Shown here: positions 14,141-23,554 of the stretch, one piece after another
Numbering within the stretch: the first letter of the stretch is position 1
How the letters are laid out: every line of letters begins with the position of its first letter
NCBI RefSeq assembly: GCF_038595065.1
Contig: NZ_CP152003.1
Span: 104,001-168,000, forward strand
From: Sutcliffiella sp. FSL R7-0096
Lineage (GTDB): Bacteria; Bacillota; Bacilli; Bacillales; Bacillaceae_I
Direction of reading: 5' to 3'
DNA: 64,000 bases
Notes under the pieces: model-generated
The model's input: only the letters and a program-made list of their open reading frames with translations
Told to the model about the DNA's origin: nothing
Database searches by the model: none
Translations under genes and position numbers: made by a program

Positions 14141-14617
14141 ATGTTTCGAATTGGACAAGGTTTTGATGTACATCAGTTTGCAGAAGACAGACCGTTGATT
14201 ATCGGGGGAATCACCATCCCTTATGAAAAAGGACTTCTTGGACATTCTGATGCAGACGTACTATTACATACAATTTCCGACGCCTGCTTAGGCGCTATAG
14301 GAGAAGGGGATATCGGGAAACACTTCCCCGACACAGATCCCGCATTCAAAAATGCCGATTCCGCTGTTTTAATGGAACAGGTATGGGCAATAGTAAAAGA
14401 AAAAGGGTACAAACTCGGCAATGTGGACTGTACCATCATTGCGCAAAAACCAAAGATGGCTCCCCACATCGAACCGATGCGTAAAAGAATTGCCGAACTT
14501 TTAGAAGCAGATATTGATCAAGTCAATGTAAAAGCGACCACCACCGAAAAACTCGGTTTCACAGGGAGAGAAGAAGGCATCGCCGCCCAAGCAGCCGTCC
14601 TCTTGCTAAAGAAATAG
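14141..14617 (+). CDS. ispF: IspF, MEcPP synthase
   Basis: A 158-residue protein, the standard length, that cyclises CDP-ME-2-phosphate to MEcPP. The zinc ligands GFDVHQ (Asp8, His10) and the HSDADVLLH segment (His42) are present, as is the C-terminal [10 protein letters not shown]. The start at 14141 is chosen because AGAGGTG lies 5 nt upstream and it matches family N-termini; an upstream in-frame ATG at 14126 would add five unsupported residues. Confidence 0.96.
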   Translation: MFRIGQGFDVHQFAEDRPLIIGGITIPYEKGLLGHSDADVLLHTISDACLGAIGEGDIGKHFPDTDPAFKNADSAVLMEQVWAIVKEKGYKLGNVDCTIIAQKPKMAPHIEPMRKRIAELLEADIDQVNVKATTTEKLGFTGREEGIAAQAAVLLLKK

Positions 14618-14638
14618 TTTTGTAAGACGTGATATCTA

Positions 14639-14769
14639 GCTGTTGATTGGAGCAAAAGGCGAAGACTCCTTAGGGAGATAGCGCTAGGTGGAGACCCCGC
14701 AGGCGTAAGCCGAGGAGGCTCCAGCAGCGCCCCTAGGAAAGCGAAGCCATTTGCGGAAATCAACAGCGG
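14639..14769. repeat. Family-B intergenic element, full copy (B2)
   Basis: Outer arms GTTGATT (14642-14648) and AATCAAC (14758-14764), inner arms GCAAAAGG (14652-14659) and CCATTTGC (14747-14754, one mismatch). The core has GAAGACTCC, GGAGACCCCGCAGGC, GAGGAGGCTCC and CCCCTAGGAAAGCGAAG. Lies between ispF and gltX. Confidence 0.9.
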
Positions 14770-14887
14770 CGTTATAACAAAGCCATAGAAAGAAATAGAT
14801 ACGAATCCAGTATTTTTATGTTAAAATAATGCTTAGTTTTAAAAACCGTCCGGGCCCGAAAGCCGACGGAAAATGGAGGTAACAAAC

Positions 14888-16339
14888 ATGACAGTCCGTG
14901 TACGATATGCCCCAAGTCCAACAGGGCACTTACATATAGGAAATGCCAGAACCGCACTATTCAACTACCTGTTTGCACGCAGCCAAAACGGGAAATTCAT
15001 CATCCGTATTGAAGATACAGACAAAAAACGCAACATTGCAGGTGGAGAAGAGAGCCAGCTGAAATATTTGAAGTGGCTCGGTATGGACTGGGATGAAAGC
15101 GTGGATGTAGGTGGCGAGTATGGTCCATACCGTCAATCAGAACGCAATGACATCTACACCAAATTCTATAATGAGCTTTTAGAAAAAGACCTTGCCTATA
15201 AATGCTATTGCACGGAAGAGGAGCTTGAAGCGGAGCGCGAAGGACAAATCGCCCGTGGAGAGAACCCTAGTTACTCTGGCAAGCATAGCAACTTAACTGA
15301 AGAAGAGCGACATGCCTTTGAAGCGGAAGGAAGAGAGCCGAGCATCCGCTTTCGCGTGCCAAAGGGGAAGGAAATCAAGTTCCATGACATGGTAAAAGGG
15401 GACGTCTCCTTTGAATCAGATGGCATTGGGGACTTTGTTATTGTAAAGAAGGATGGAACACCGACATATAACTTTGCCGTAGCGGTGGATGATCATTTGA
15501 TGAAGATCTCCCACGTGCTACGCGGGGATGACCATATTTCCAACACGCCAAAACAGATTATGATCTTTGAAGCGTTGGGCTGGGAAGTTCCGACATTCGG
15601 CCACATGACATTGATTGTAAATGAGAGCCGCAAGAAGTTAAGTAAACGTGATGAATCCATCATTCAGTTTATTGAGCAATATGAAGAGCTTGGCTACTTA
15701 CCGGAAGCATTATTCAACTTCATTGCCTTGCTTGGCTGGTCTCCTGTCGGGGAAGAGGAGGTCTTCTCTAAGGACCAATTCATCGAGATTTTTGATACGG
15801 CACGTTTATCCAAATCACCTGCCGTATTTGATACAAACAAATTGACGTGGATGAATAACCAATACATTAAAACGATGGATCTTGATCGACTTGTAGATCT
15901 GTCCATGCCACACCTCGTTAAAGCGGGTCGCCTTGAAAGTTCTATGACAGATGACCAGAAGGCCTGGACAAAAGAGCTTATCGGGCTTTACCAAGAGCAG
16001 ATGAGTTTTGGAGCGGAGATAGTAGAACTGACAGAAATGTTCTTCCAAACCCACATCGAATACGACGAAGAAGCAAAAGCTGTCCTAGCTGAAGAACAAG
16101 TACCTGAAGTAATGACTGCATTCCATAAAGAATTGGAAGCGATGGAGGACTTCTCGGTAGACAACATCAAAGCTGCTACGAAAGCCGTCCAAAAAGCGAC
16201 CGGGCATAAAGGGAAAAAGCTGTTCATGCCGATCCGTGTGGCAACAACAGGCCAAACACATGGTCGCGACCTGCCACAAACCATCCACCTTTTAGGAAAA
16301 GATACGGTTTTAGCAAGATTATCAAAGCTAATCGGTTAA
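14888..16339 (+). CDS. gltX: GltX, glutamyl-tRNA synthetase
   Basis: A 483-residue class I synthetase, identical in length to the B. subtilis enzyme. The HIGH-type motif is [13 protein letters not shown] near the N-terminus and the KMSKS equivalent is KLSKRD. In Bacillaceae this is the non-discriminating form that also charges tRNA-Gln for later amidation. Start at 14888 because AATGGAGG precedes it by 7 nt; the in-frame upstream ATG at 14873 overlaps that site. Confidence 0.97.
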   Translation: MTVRVRYAPSPTGHLHIGNARTALFNYLFARSQNGKFIIRIEDTDKKRNIAGGEESQLKYLKWLGMDWDESVDVGGEYGPYRQSERNDIYTKFYNELLEKDLAYKCYCTEEELEAEREGQIARGENPSYSGKHSNLTEEERHAFEAEGREPSIRFRVPKGKEIKFHDMVKGDVSFESDGIGDFVIVKKDGTPTYNFAVAVDDHLMKISHVLRGDDHISNTPKQIMIFEALGWEVPTFGHMTLIVNESRKKLSKRDESIIQFIEQYEELGYLPEALFNFIALLGWSPVGEEEVFSKDQFIEIFDTARLSKSPAVFDTNKLTWMNNQYIKTMDLDRLVDLSMPHLVKAGRLESSMTDDQKAWTKELIGLYQEQMSFGAEIVELTEMFFQTHIEYDEEAKAVLAEEQVPEVMTAFHKELEAMEDFSVDNIKAATKAVQKATGHKGKKLFMPIRVATTGQTHGRDLPQTIHLLGKDTVLARLSKLIG

Positions 16340-16439
16340 CATTTTCATTAAAACGTAATATGATAGAACTAACCTTTTTATAATGATAAAAATGATCGTT
16401 TGAAAAATAACTGGGACTGCTTGGTTTTCATGCAGTCTG

Positions 16440-16712
16440 AGCATGAATGTAGAAGAGGAGAGTAAGGAACGTCCATCCTTCCCAGAGAAGATCGCCACCG
16501 GCTGCAAGCGATCTAAGTGATGACTTTTCTGAAATGCACCTCTGAGTCTGTTGCTAAAAGGCACCAATGCCGAGTAAGTACCAGCGGCAACCTCCCGTTA
16601 CGAGGCTTAAGTAGGGATGATGTGATCTTTTCAAAAAGCCAGTCACCATCCAAACAGAGTGGAACCGCGCCAAAAGCGTCTCTGTGTCAATGACACCGAG
16701 GCGTTTTTATTT
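16440..16712 (+). ncRNA. T-box riboswitch, probably tRNA-Cys specific
   Basis: Leader between gltX and cysE. It has the stem I elements (GAGAGTAAGGAAC, CAGAGAAGATC, GGCTGCAAGC). The specifier region GAAATGCACC is at 16531-16540, so the likely codon is UGC (16535-16537). The T-box sequence AGAGTGGAACCGCG (16656-16669) can pair through TGG with an uncharged CCA-less partner tRNA. The terminator hairpin GCGTCTC / GAGGCGT plus T run is at about 16676-16712. Uncharged tRNA-Cys would favour antitermination and raise cysE-cysS expression. Confidence 0.93.
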
Positions 16713-16770
16713 TTGAGAAACATTCCAGGTGGCAATGAGTAATGGTGGCCTAAATAGTATCACGTACCCC

Positions 16771-16882
16771 CCCTGTTGACTGAAGAGCAGGGAGTGAGAC
16801 TCCGGCGGGAGGTAGCGGTAGACTTGAGACGCTCAAGCACCGCCCACTGGATAAGCGAACTCCCGGAACGAAAAAAACAGGG
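16771..16882. repeat. Family-A intergenic element (A2)
   Basis: Outer arms CCCTGTT / AACAGGG, inner arms GGGAGT (16790-16795) / ACTCCC (16859-16864). Its centre lacks the ACCCC-GAGCGTAGCGAGGAG segment of other copies. It lies between the T-box terminator and the cysE start, so it is part of the transcribed cysE 5' UTR when the T-box reads through. Confidence 0.88.
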
Positions 16883-16949
16883 AATTAACCAGTTAAGTAA
16901 AATAAACGGAAATAAATTAACAAACGCAAAACGAAAGGAGGATCACTAC

Positions 16950-17615
16950 ATGTTTCGTACATTGAAGGAAGACATTGAAGTCGTATTCGAACAAGATCCG
17001 GCTGCAAGAAATCATTTAGAAGTGATCCTGACATACTCAGGTCTCCATGCCGTATGGGCCCACAGATTGGCTCACGCCTTTTTTAAGCGTAAAATGTTCT
17101 TCATCGCCAGGGTCATCTCCCAGATAAGCCGATTCTTCACAGGGATCGAAATCCATCCGGGAGCAAAAATAGGCCGAAGATTTTTCATTGACCACGGAAT
17201 GGGTGTTGTCATAGGTGAAACCTGTGAAATTGGGAATAATGTTACTGTCTTCCAAGGAGTAACGCTCGGGGGTACCGGGAAAGAAAAAGGTAAACGGCAC
17301 CCAACCATTCAAGACCACGCCCTGATTGCAACAGGAGCAAAGGTGTTGGGTTCCATCACGATAGGGGAGAACTCCAAGGTCGGAGCGGGATCTGTTGTAC
17401 TGAAGGATGTACCAGCCAACTCCACGGTTGTGGGCATTCCGGGCAAAATTGTGATCCAGGATGGGGTAAAAGTAAAAAGGGACTTGAACCATCATGAAAT
17501 GCCAGACCCGACCGGAGACAGATTTGTGGAATTGGAGAAACAAATCGCACAACTGCAAAATGAACTGATATTTTTAAAAGAGAGGAAGAAAATAGATGAC
17601 CATTCATCTTTATAA
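16950..17615 (+). CDS. cysE: CysE, serine O-acetyltransferase
   Basis: A 221-residue enzyme making O-acetylserine, the cysteine precursor. An N-terminal helical part (about 1-65) leads into a left-handed beta-helix of hexapeptide repeats with the catalytic segment [11 protein letters not shown] and the VTLGGTG loop. Start at 16950 because AAAGGAGG lies 8 nt upstream; the open frame extends back to 16776 but that part lies in the family-A element. It overlaps cysS by 20 nt, so supply and charging of cysteine are coupled under one T-box. Confidence 0.95.
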   Translation: MFRTLKEDIEVVFEQDPAARNHLEVILTYSGLHAVWAHRLAHAFFKRKMFFIARVISQISRFFTGIEIHPGAKIGRRFFIDHGMGVVIGETCEIGNNVTVFQGVTLGGTGKEKGKRHPTIQDHALIATGAKVLGSITIGENSKVGAGSVVLKDVPANSTVVGIPGKIVIQDGVKVKRDLNHHEMPDPTGDRFVELEKQIAQLQNELIFLKERKKIDDHSSL

Positions 17616-18996
17616 TACACTGACACGTCAAAAGGAAAAATTTGTCCCGCTTGAAGAGGGGAAGGTCAAGATGTATGTTTGCGGACCGACCGTCTATAAC
17701 TATATCCATATCGGGAATGCAAGACCGCCGATTGTATTTGATACGGTAAGAAGATACCTCGAGTACCGCGGCTATGAAGTCAACTATGTATCCAATTTTA
17801 CAGATGTGGATGACAAGCTGATCAAGGCTGCCAATGAGCTGGGCGAAGATGTACCGACGATTGCGGACCGATTCATCGCTGCTTACCATGAGGATGTCTC
17901 TGCGCTTGGTTGCAAAAAGGCAACCGTACATCCAAGGGTCACAGAAAATATGGATATCATCATTGAATTCATTGAAGCGCTAATTGAAAAAGGCTTTGCC
18001 TATGAGTCTGGTGGAGACGTGTACTACAGAACCCGCGAGTTCGAAGAGTACGGCAAGCTCTCCCATCAACCGATCGAAGACCTGCAGCTTGGAACACGCA
18101 TTGAAGTAGGCGAAAAGAAACAAGACGCACTGGACTTTGTACTGTGGAAAGCGGCAAAAGAAGGGGAAATCCACTGGGACAGTCCGTGGGGGAAAGGCAG
18201 ACCAGGCTGGCATATCGAGTGCTCGGCAATGGCACGTAAATACCTTGGCGACACCATTGATATCCACGCAGGTGGACAGGACCTCTCCTTCCCACATCAT
18301 GAAAATGAAATTGCTCAATCGGAAGCATTAACAGGCAAGACGTTTGCTAAGTATTGGTTGCATAATGGGTATATTAATATTGATAACGAAAAAATGTCTA
18401 AGTCACTGGGGAACTTTGTGTTGGTACATGACATCATTCAAAAGCATGACCCGCAACTGCTTCGTTTCTTCATGCTATCGGTTCATTACCGTCATCCGAT
18501 CAACTATAATGAAGAGCTGCTTCAAAGCACCAAGAATGGCCTGGATCGTTTACGTACAGCCTACATTAACCTGAAACACCGTTTGGATAATACAGCAGAT
18601 CTTGCAACAGATGCTACAGAATGGCTACAAAAAGTAGAAGAGTTTAAAAACGAATTCATCAAAGTGATGGACGATGATTTTAATACAGCCAATGCCATTT
18701 CTATTTTATTTGACATGGCTAAACAAGCCAACCTTTACTTAAATGGAAAAAACACCTCCGAAAAAGTGTTACAAGCATTCATCACCCAATTTGAAGAGCT
18801 GTTCTCAGTAATCGGAGTGTCCCTAACAGTAGAAGAGGAGCTTTTGGATGAGGAAATCGAAAGCCTGATCCAGCAGCGCATCGATGCCAGAAAAAACCGT
18901 GACTTTGCAAGAGCCGACCAGATTCGTGATGAGCTGAAAGCAAAAAACATCATTCTCGAAGATACCGCACAAGGCACAAGATGGAAAAGAGGCTAA
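17596..18996 (+). CDS. cysS: CysS, cysteinyl-tRNA synthetase
   Basis: A 466-residue class I synthetase. The zinc-binding [10 protein letters not shown] and HIGH-type IHIGNARP lie near residues 25-45, the second zinc segment WHIECSAM in mid-protein and KMSKSLG at about 266-272. Starts inside the end of cysE with AGAGGAAG as ribosome-binding site and belongs to the T-box-controlled transcript. Confidence 0.97.
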   Translation: MTIHLYNTLTRQKEKFVPLEEGKVKMYVCGPTVYNYIHIGNARPPIVFDTVRRYLEYRGYEVNYVSNFTDVDDKLIKAANELGEDVPTIADRFIAAYHEDVSALGCKKATVHPRVTENMDIIIEFIEALIEKGFAYESGGDVYYRTREFEEYGKLSHQPIEDLQLGTRIEVGEKKQDALDFVLWKAAKEGEIHWDSPWGKGRPGWHIECSAMARKYLGDTIDIHAGGQDLSFPHHENEIAQSEALTGKTFAKYWLHNGYINIDNEKMSKSLGNFVLVHDIIQKHDPQLLRFFMLSVHYRHPINYNEELLQSTKNGLDRLRTAYINLKHRLDNTADLATDATEWLQKVEEFKNEFIKVMDDDFNTANAISILFDMAKQANLYLNGKNTSEKVLQAFITQFEELFSVIGVSLTVEEELLDEEIESLIQQRIDARKNRDFARADQIRDELKAKNIILEDTAQGTRWKRG

Positions 18997-19003
18997 ACCA
19001 GTA

Positions 19004-19414
19004 ATGAGCAACAGCAATGTGGATGCAAAGCAATTAAATAGTTTGGCGCTCGCTTATATGGGGGATGCGGTGTATGAAGGGTATATTCGCCACCATCTTT
19101 TGAAATCCGGCAAAATACGCCCAAATCAGTTGCATCGTGCAGCAACGAACTATGTGTCTGCGAAATCGCAGGCACATCTGCTTCATCAGCTGATGGAGCG
19201 GGAATTTTTCAGCGAAGAGGAACAAGGTGTCATCAGGCGGGGCCGCAATGCCAAATCCGGCTCCGTACCGAAGAATACGGATGTTCAAACATACCGCTAT
19301 TCCACCGCATTTGAAGCACTGATTGGCTATTTATACTTACATGAAGACATAGAACGAATGGAAGAAATCGTGTTTACCTGCATAGAACTGGTAGACAGCA
19401 AGAGAGGTGAATAG
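19004..19414 (+). CDS. mrnC: MrnC, Mini-III ribonuclease
   Basis: A 136-residue protein made of an RNase III catalytic domain without the double-strand-binding domain. The signature segments YMGDAVYE (about 18-25) and [10 protein letters not shown] (about 104-113) hold the acidic metal ligands. In Bacillus it trims both ends of pre-23S rRNA, whose processing stem is visible at 337-355/3425-3443 in this window. Follows cysS by 7 nt and precedes rlmB by 2 nt. Confidence 0.95.
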   Translation: MSNSNVDAKQLNSLALAYMGDAVYEGYIRHHLLKSGKIRPNQLHRAATNYVSAKSQAHLLHQLMEREFFSEEEQGVIRRGRNAKSGSVPKNTDVQTYRYSTAFEALIGYLYLHEDIERMEEIVFTCIELVDSKRGE

Positions 19415-19416
19415 AG

Positions 19417-20160
19417 ATGACAAAAGAATTCATTATGGGACGTAATCCAGTGCTTGAGGCACTTAAATCAAATCGTGAAATCAACAAACTCTGGATAGCA
19501 GAAGGTGGTCAAAAAGGCTCTATCCAACAAGTGATCGCCATGGCAAAAGAGGCAAACGTTCTGGTGCAGTTTGTCCCTCGTAAAAAAATTGATCAGATGG
19601 TGGAAGGGAACCACCAGGGGGTCGTCGCTTCTGTAGCGGCATATGACTATGCGGAACTAGATGACCTTTACCGATCAGCGGAAGAGAGAAAGGAGGATCC
19701 TTTCTTCTTGATTCTGGACGAAATAGAAGATCCGCATAATCTTGGTTCCATCATGCGTACAGCGGATGCTGTGGGTGCTCACGGAATCATCATTCCGAAG
19801 CGGAGAGCAGTGGGACTGACAGCAACTGTCGCCAAATCATCCACCGGGGCGATCGAGCACATTCCAGTCGTACGAGTGACCAACCTTGCAAGAACGGTGG
19901 ACGAGCTGAAGGAAAGAGGACTCTGGATATTCGGCACTGATGCAAAAGGAACGGTGGATTACACGAAAATGGATGGCTCCCTGCCACTTGGCCTGATAAT
20001 CGGCAGTGAAGGCAAAGGGATGGCAAGGCTGTTAAAGGAAAAATGTGACTTCCTTGTATCGTTGCCGATGGTGGGGAAAGTGACGTCTTTGAACGCTTCT
20101 GTTGCTGCCAGTCTATTAATGTATGAGGTTTTCCGCAAAAGAATGCCGGCAGGAGAGTAA
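19417..20160 (+). CDS. rlmB: RlmB, 23S rRNA 2'-O-methyltransferase (SpoU family)
   Basis: A 247-residue SPOUT methyltransferase. The N-terminal substrate domain begins with the typical IMGRNPVLEAL. The three SpoU motifs are present: ILDEIEDPHNLGSIMRTA, IIGSEGKGM and LPMVGKVTSLNASVAAS. By family it methylates a Gm site in 23S domain V. The location between mrnC and rae1 matches B. subtilis yacO. Confidence 0.93.
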   Translation: MTKEFIMGRNPVLEALKSNREINKLWIAEGGQKGSIQQVIAMAKEANVLVQFVPRKKIDQMVEGNHQGVVASVAAYDYAELDDLYRSAEERKEDPFFLILDEIEDPHNLGSIMRTADAVGAHGIIIPKRRAVGLTATVAKSSTGAIEHIPVVRVTNLARTVDELKERGLWIFGTDAKGTVDYTKMDGSLPLGLIIGSEGKGMARLLKEKCDFLVSLPMVGKVTSLNASVAASLLMYEVFRKRMPAGE

Positions 20161-20166
20161 AGGAAG

Positions 20167-20676
20167 ATGGATATTCTACTGGTGGATGGATATAACATTA
20201 TCGGAGCGTGGCCGGAGCTGAGAGTACTGAAAGACAAGGATCTCGCGATGGCCCGTGATATCCTTATTTCGAGAATGGCAGAATACCAGGCCTATACTGG
20301 CTATAAAGTGATAGTTGTTTTTGATGCCCACATGTCCCAGGGGATAGAAACTAAGTACAAAAACCATCGTGTTGAAGTCATTTATACTCGGGAAAATGAA
20401 ACGGCAGATGAAAGAATCGAAAAACTGGCCATCAGTTTAAGTGATATCCGTACGCAAATTCATGTTGCAACGTCCGATTATACCGAGCAATGGGCAATTT
20501 TTGGACAAGGGGCTTTGCGGAAATCTGCTAGGGAACTCCTGAATGAATCAGATACAATCGAAGTGAAAATAAAAAAGAGGGTAACAAAATTTACCAACGA
20601 AAAACCTTCTAAACGCATTGAGTTAGACAATGAAATTTCAGCAATTTTCGAAAAATGGCGCCGAGGACAGCGATGA
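20167..20676 (+). CDS. rae1: Rae1 (YacP), ribosome A-site endoribonuclease
   Basis: A 169-residue NYN/PIN-like nuclease. DGYNIIGAWP at 6-15 carries the first acidic residue, and further acidic patches (VVFDAHMS, TADERIE, ATSDYTEQ) complete the site. In B. subtilis the ortholog enters the ribosomal A site and cuts certain mRNAs during translation. The C-terminal ~35 residues are basic. Seven nucleotides after rlmB with AAAGGAAG as ribosome-binding site. Confidence 0.92.
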   Translation: MDILLVDGYNIIGAWPELRVLKDKDLAMARDILISRMAEYQAYTGYKVIVVFDAHMSQGIETKYKNHRVEVIYTRENETADERIEKLAISLSDIRTQIHVATSDYTEQWAIFGQGALRKSARELLNESDTIEVKIKKRVTKFTNEKPSKRIELDNEISAIFEKWRRGQR

Positions 20677-20680
20677 GTGG

Positions 20681-20710
20681 TTGACGGTCAATTTGTGCCT
20701 ACTGTATAAT
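20681..20710 (+). promoter_or_regulatory. sigH promoter, SigA type
   Basis: TTGACG (20681-20686), 18-bp spacer, TATAAT (20705-20710), 35 nt ahead of the sigH GTG start. Confidence 0.75.
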
Positions 20711-20744
20711 ATTTCTATCTACTGATTCAGCCGGAGGGATAGGT

Positions 20745-21395
20745 GTGATAGTGAGCGATCCAAGAAATGCCAACAGGACATTAGAGCTTATGGAAGACGA
20801 ACAGATGGTAGAACTTGTGCATTTAGGTGACAGTGAAGCGCTGGATTATTTAATCAACAAGTATAAAAATTTCGTTCGCGCGAAGGCTAGATCCTATTTT
20901 CTCATAGGTGCAGATCGCGAAGATATTGTGCAAGAAGGTATGATTGGTCTTTACAAGGCAATTCGTGACTTCAAAGAGGACAAGCTGACTTCTTTCAAAG
21001 CATTTGCGGAATTGTGCATCACCAGACAAATCATCACTGCGATTAAAACGGCCACGAGACAAAAGCATATTCCATTGAATTCGTACGTATCGCTGGACAA
21101 GCCTATTTATGACGAGGAATCAGATCGCACATTAATGGATGTCATTTCCGGAGCAAAAGTGATGGATCCGGAAGAACTGATCATAAATCAAGAAGAATTT
21201 GATGATATAGAGGTGAAGATGGGCGAGCTGTTAAGCGACCTGGAAAGAAAGGTGCTTGCTCTCTATCTGGATGGACGTTCTTATCAGGAAATTTCAGAAG
21301 ATTTAAACCGGCATGTGAAATCCATCGATAACGCCTTGCAAAGGGTGAAGCGCAAGCTCGAGCGATACCTGGAGCTTAGGGAAATCACATTGTAA
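20745..21395 (+). CDS. sigH: SigH, alternative sigma factor
   Basis: A 216-residue SigA-family (group 3) sigma factor for post-exponential and early sporulation genes. Region 2 (about 30-100, with DREDIVQEGMIGLYKAI) binds the -10 element and core polymerase. Region 4 (about 160-210, LDGRSYQEISEDLNRHVKS) is the -35 helix-turn-helix. The first ~20 residues differ from the B. subtilis protein. GTG start after GGAGGGATAGGT; a second in-frame GTG two codons on is possible. Confidence 0.96.
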   Translation: MIVSDPRNANRTLELMEDEQMVELVHLGDSEALDYLINKYKNFVRAKARSYFLIGADREDIVQEGMIGLYKAIRDFKEDKLTSFKAFAELCITRQIITAIKTATRQKHIPLNSYVSLDKPIYDEESDRTLMDVISGAKVMDPEELIINQEEFDDIEVKMGELLSDLERKVLALYLDGRSYQEISEDLNRHVKSIDNALQRVKRKLERYLELREITL

Positions 21396-21441
21396 TCCAC
21401 AAGTGGAAGCGCATAACAAAACACATGATTGAGCGTTCTAC

Positions 21442-21471
21442 TTGACATTGACTAATTATTACACCTATGTT
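21442..21471 (+). promoter_or_regulatory. Probable promoter of rpmG-secE
   Basis: TTGACA (21442-21447), 18-bp spacer, TATGTT (21466-21471), about 45 nt before the rpmG start. The -10 is imperfect. Confidence 0.55.
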
Positions 21472-21514
21472 ACATTTTTATGGACATCTTTGTTCAGTTC
21501 AGGTGGTGTAACAC

Positions 21515-21664
21515 ATGCAAAGTAAGGTGGCACTTGCTTGTGCAGCTTGTTCTTCCCGAAACTATTCAACAGTCAAAGGGAAAGCGCAAAGCGGCGAGCG
21601 TTTAGAGATAAAGAAGTTTTGCAAGGTTTGTAATGCTCACACCGTTCATCGGGAGACAAAATAG
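21515..21664 (+). CDS. rpmG: Ribosomal protein L33 (rpmG paralog)
   Basis: A 49-residue protein: [19 protein letters not shown] at the start, C9/C12 and C36/C39 forming the zinc-ribbon C+ type of L33. Too short for most ORF finders. It sits directly before secE as in B. subtilis (rpmGB). The ATG follows AGGTGGTG by 5 nt. Confidence 0.93.
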   Translation: MQSKVALACAACSSRNYSTVKGKAQSGERLEIKKFCKVCNAHTVHRETK

Positions 21665-21695
21665 ATCAGTATTTCTGGGGTTGGAGGTTACATGG

Positions 21696-21878
21696 ATGGG
21701 ACGTTTGACTAATTTTTTTCGTGATGTAGCTCGCGAAATGAAGAAAGTAAGCTGGCCAAAACGCAAGGAATTAACTCGTTACACAATCACAGTAGTAACA
21801 ACTGTATTGTTTGTCACAGTATTCTTCTGGATTGTGGACATGGGTATTTCCGAATTGTTGCGTACTGTGATTAAATAA
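21696..21878 (+). CDS. secE: SecE, preprotein translocase subunit
   Basis: A 60-residue single-span membrane protein: a short amphipathic N-terminus with the conserved VSWPKRKEL at about 18-26, then one hydrophobic segment (about 32-52). SecE clamps SecY, encoded at 48803. The start at 21696 is set by TTGGAGG 8 nt upstream; the open frame reaches back to 21633 without a ribosome-binding site. Confidence 0.95.
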   Translation: MGRLTNFFRDVAREMKKVSWPKRKELTRYTITVVTTVLFVTVFFWIVDMGISELLRTVIK

Positions 21879-21956
21879 GTAATTCAAACTTATTCCTTTT
21901 ACTCTTGAATAAGTAGTGTTATATCATGGTATAATGTAAATAATACTTTCTGACAA

Positions 21957-21981
21957 AAAGCCCGTTCAACGGGTTTTTTCA
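21957..21981 (+). terminator. Terminator after secE
   Basis: Short perfect stem AGCCCGTT / AACGGGTT followed by T6. It separates secE from nusG, which in many Bacillus are co-transcribed. Confidence 0.85.
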
Positions 21982-22048
21982 TTTGGAAAAAAACAAGCAT
22001 TCTTTACTAGTTTCAATGATTTTAAAACACTGTTGATATATTGGCCGC

Positions 22049-22178
22049 CCCTGTTGATTAAAGTGCAGGGTGTGAGACTCCTGAGGGAGATAGCGGTAGC
22101 TTGAGACCCCCGAGCGTAGCGAGGAGGCTCAAGCAGCGCCCAAAGGATAAGCGAACACCCGGAATGGAAACCAACAGG
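22049..22178. repeat. Family-A intergenic element, full copy (A3)
   Basis: Outer arms CCTGTTG / CAACAGG, inner arms GGGTGT (22068-22073) / ACACCC (22155-22160), further stem GCTTGAG / CTCAAGC, core GAGACCCCCGAGCGTAGCGA. Occupies most of the 427-bp secE-nusG gap. Confidence 0.92.
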
Positions 22179-22305
22179 AGTTATGGGATTCTTAAGATTA
22201 AGGATTTTGGTTGTCATTCATATTCATCTATCAACGATATGTATAAGATTTGCTATCAGCAACAAAAAGTTACGAAAAGGGAGGGACGGACACAAGTCCT
22301 AAACA

Positions 22306-22839
22306 ATGGAGAAAAACTGGTACGTCGTTCATACTTATTCCGGATACGAGAATAAAGTAAAAGCGAACTTAGAAAAACGAGTAGAATCAATGGGGATGCA
22401 AGATAAAATCTTCCGCGTTGTCGTTCCTGAAGAAGAAGAAACCGACATCAAAAACGGCAAAAAGAAAGTAACAAAGAAAAAGGTATTCCCTGGTTACGTG
22501 CTAGTCGAAATCGTCATGACAGACGATTCCTGGTATGTAGTACGTAACACACCTGGAGTCACAGGTTTCGTGGGATCAAGCGGATCCGGTTCCAAGCCAA
22601 CGCCTCTATTGGATGACGAAATTGCATTCATCCTGAAGAGAATGGGCATGATGGAGAAGCAAGTCGAAGTAGACTTCGATCTGAAAGAATCCGTGAAAGT
22701 GACAGAAGGTCCTTTCGCAAACTTCACCGGACATATCGTCGAACTGGATAAAGACAAGCATAAAGTGAAAGTTTTAGTAAATATGTTTGGCCGTGAAACC
22801 CCTGTGGAGCTTGACTTTACACAGATTGAAAAATTATAA
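22306..22839 (+). CDS. nusG: NusG, transcription elongation factor
   Basis: A 177-residue protein with the NGN domain (starting NWYVVHTYSGYE, 3-14) that contacts the polymerase clamp and a C-terminal KOW domain (about 125-177, KVTEGPFANFTGHIV). Nearly identical to B. subtilis NusG at the N-terminus, so the start is firm. The only G-rich ribosome-binding candidate (GGGAGGGAC, 22279-22287) is about 18 nt upstream, farther than usual. Confidence 0.97.
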   Translation: MEKNWYVVHTYSGYENKVKANLEKRVESMGMQDKIFRVVVPEEEETDIKNGKKKVTKKKVFPGYVLVEIVMTDDSWYVVRNTPGVTGFVGSSGSGSKPTPLLDDEIAFILKRMGMMEKQVEVDFDLKESVKVTEGPFANFTGHIVELDKDKHKVKVLVNMFGRETPVELDFTQIEKL

Positions 22840-22850
22840 TGTAAAAAAAC

Positions 22851-22879
22851 TTGAAATAGTTTCGTAAAAATGATATTAT
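22851..22879 (+). promoter_or_regulatory. rplK promoter, SigA type
   Basis: TTGAAA (22851-22856), 17-bp spacer, TATTAT (22874-22879), in the nusG-rplK gap. Confidence 0.65.
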
Positions 22880-22958
22880 TTCAAAGGTCAGTATGTCTCT
22901 GAAACAGAGACTATTAATAAAAAAATATTCTTTATTAAATATATAAAGAATGAGTTGA

Positions 22959-22987
22959 GTGGGAGGGAGAAATCCCAGATACCACAT
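22959..22987 (+). promoter_or_regulatory. L1-binding leader hairpin before rplK
   Basis: GTGGGAGG and, 14 nt later, ATACCAC form the same closing helix as the L1 site of 23S rRNA (GGTGGGAGG and ATACCACC in E. coli). Free L1 binding here would block rplK-rplA translation. The same motif recurs before rplA. Confidence 0.75.
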
Positions 22988-23011
22988 CACGGACTTAAGG
23001 AGGTGTGTCTC

Positions 23012-23437
23012 GTGGCTAAAAAAGTAATTAAAATGGTAAAGCTACAAATTCCGGCAGCGAAAGCTAACCCAGCACCACCAGTTGGACCAGCACTAGGTCA
23101 AGCAGGTGTTAACATCATGGGTTTCTGTAAAGAGTTCAACGCTCGTACAGCGGATCAAGCTGGATTGATTATCCCTGTTGAAATCACGGTTTTTGAAGAC
23201 CGTTCATTTACATTTATTACGAAAACTCCACCTGCTGCAGTTTTACTTAAAAAAGCAGCTGGTATCGAGTCTGGTTCTGGTGAACCAAACCGTAATAAAG
23301 TTGCAACAGTTAAGCGTGATAAAGTACGCGAAATTGCGGAGACGAAAATGCCAGATCTAAACGCTGCAAGCGTAGAAGCTGCAATGCGCATGGTTGAAGG
23401 TACTGCTCGTAGCATGGGTATCACAATCGAAGACTGA
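23012..23437 (+). CDS. rplK: Ribosomal protein L11
   Basis: 141 residues, standard length. The N-terminal domain has the proline-rich [22 protein letters not shown], the GTPase-centre/thiostrepton region, and the C-terminal domain binds 23S H43-44. Start is the GTG at 23012 after AAGGAGGTG; the open frame upstream runs through the regulatory hairpin and is not translated. Confidence 0.97.
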   Translation: MAKKVIKMVKLQIPAAKANPAPPVGPALGQAGVNIMGFCKEFNARTADQAGLIIPVEITVFEDRSFTFITKTPPAAVLLKKAAGIESGSGEPNRNKVATVKRDKVREIAETKMPDLNAASVEAAMRMVEGTARSMGITIED

Positions 23438-23510
23438 TCCCATTGCTTTTGATTTAACTGCTGTTCAGGGTTGCGGACTTTGGTTTATGGCCAATTCGCA
23501 ACCTTTATTC

Positions 23511-23538
23511 GTGGGAGGTTATTCCGCTAAAACCACAT
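23511..23538 (+). promoter_or_regulatory. L1-binding leader hairpin before rplA
   Basis: GTGGGAGG (23511-23518) and AACCAC (23531-23536) repeat the motif found before rplK, just upstream of the rplA ribosome-binding site. A separate hairpin GTTGCG / CGCAAC lies at about 23470-23502. Confidence 0.7.
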
Positions 23539-23554
23539 AAGGAGGACATTTAAA

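Noticed and set aside
16776-16949. N-terminal extension of CysE
   Set aside because: The codons come from family-A element A2; AAAGGAGG supports 16950.
21905-21935. Promoter TTGAAT-19-TATAAT after secE
   Set aside because: The spacer is too long and a terminator follows within about 25 nt, so no sensible transcript would result.
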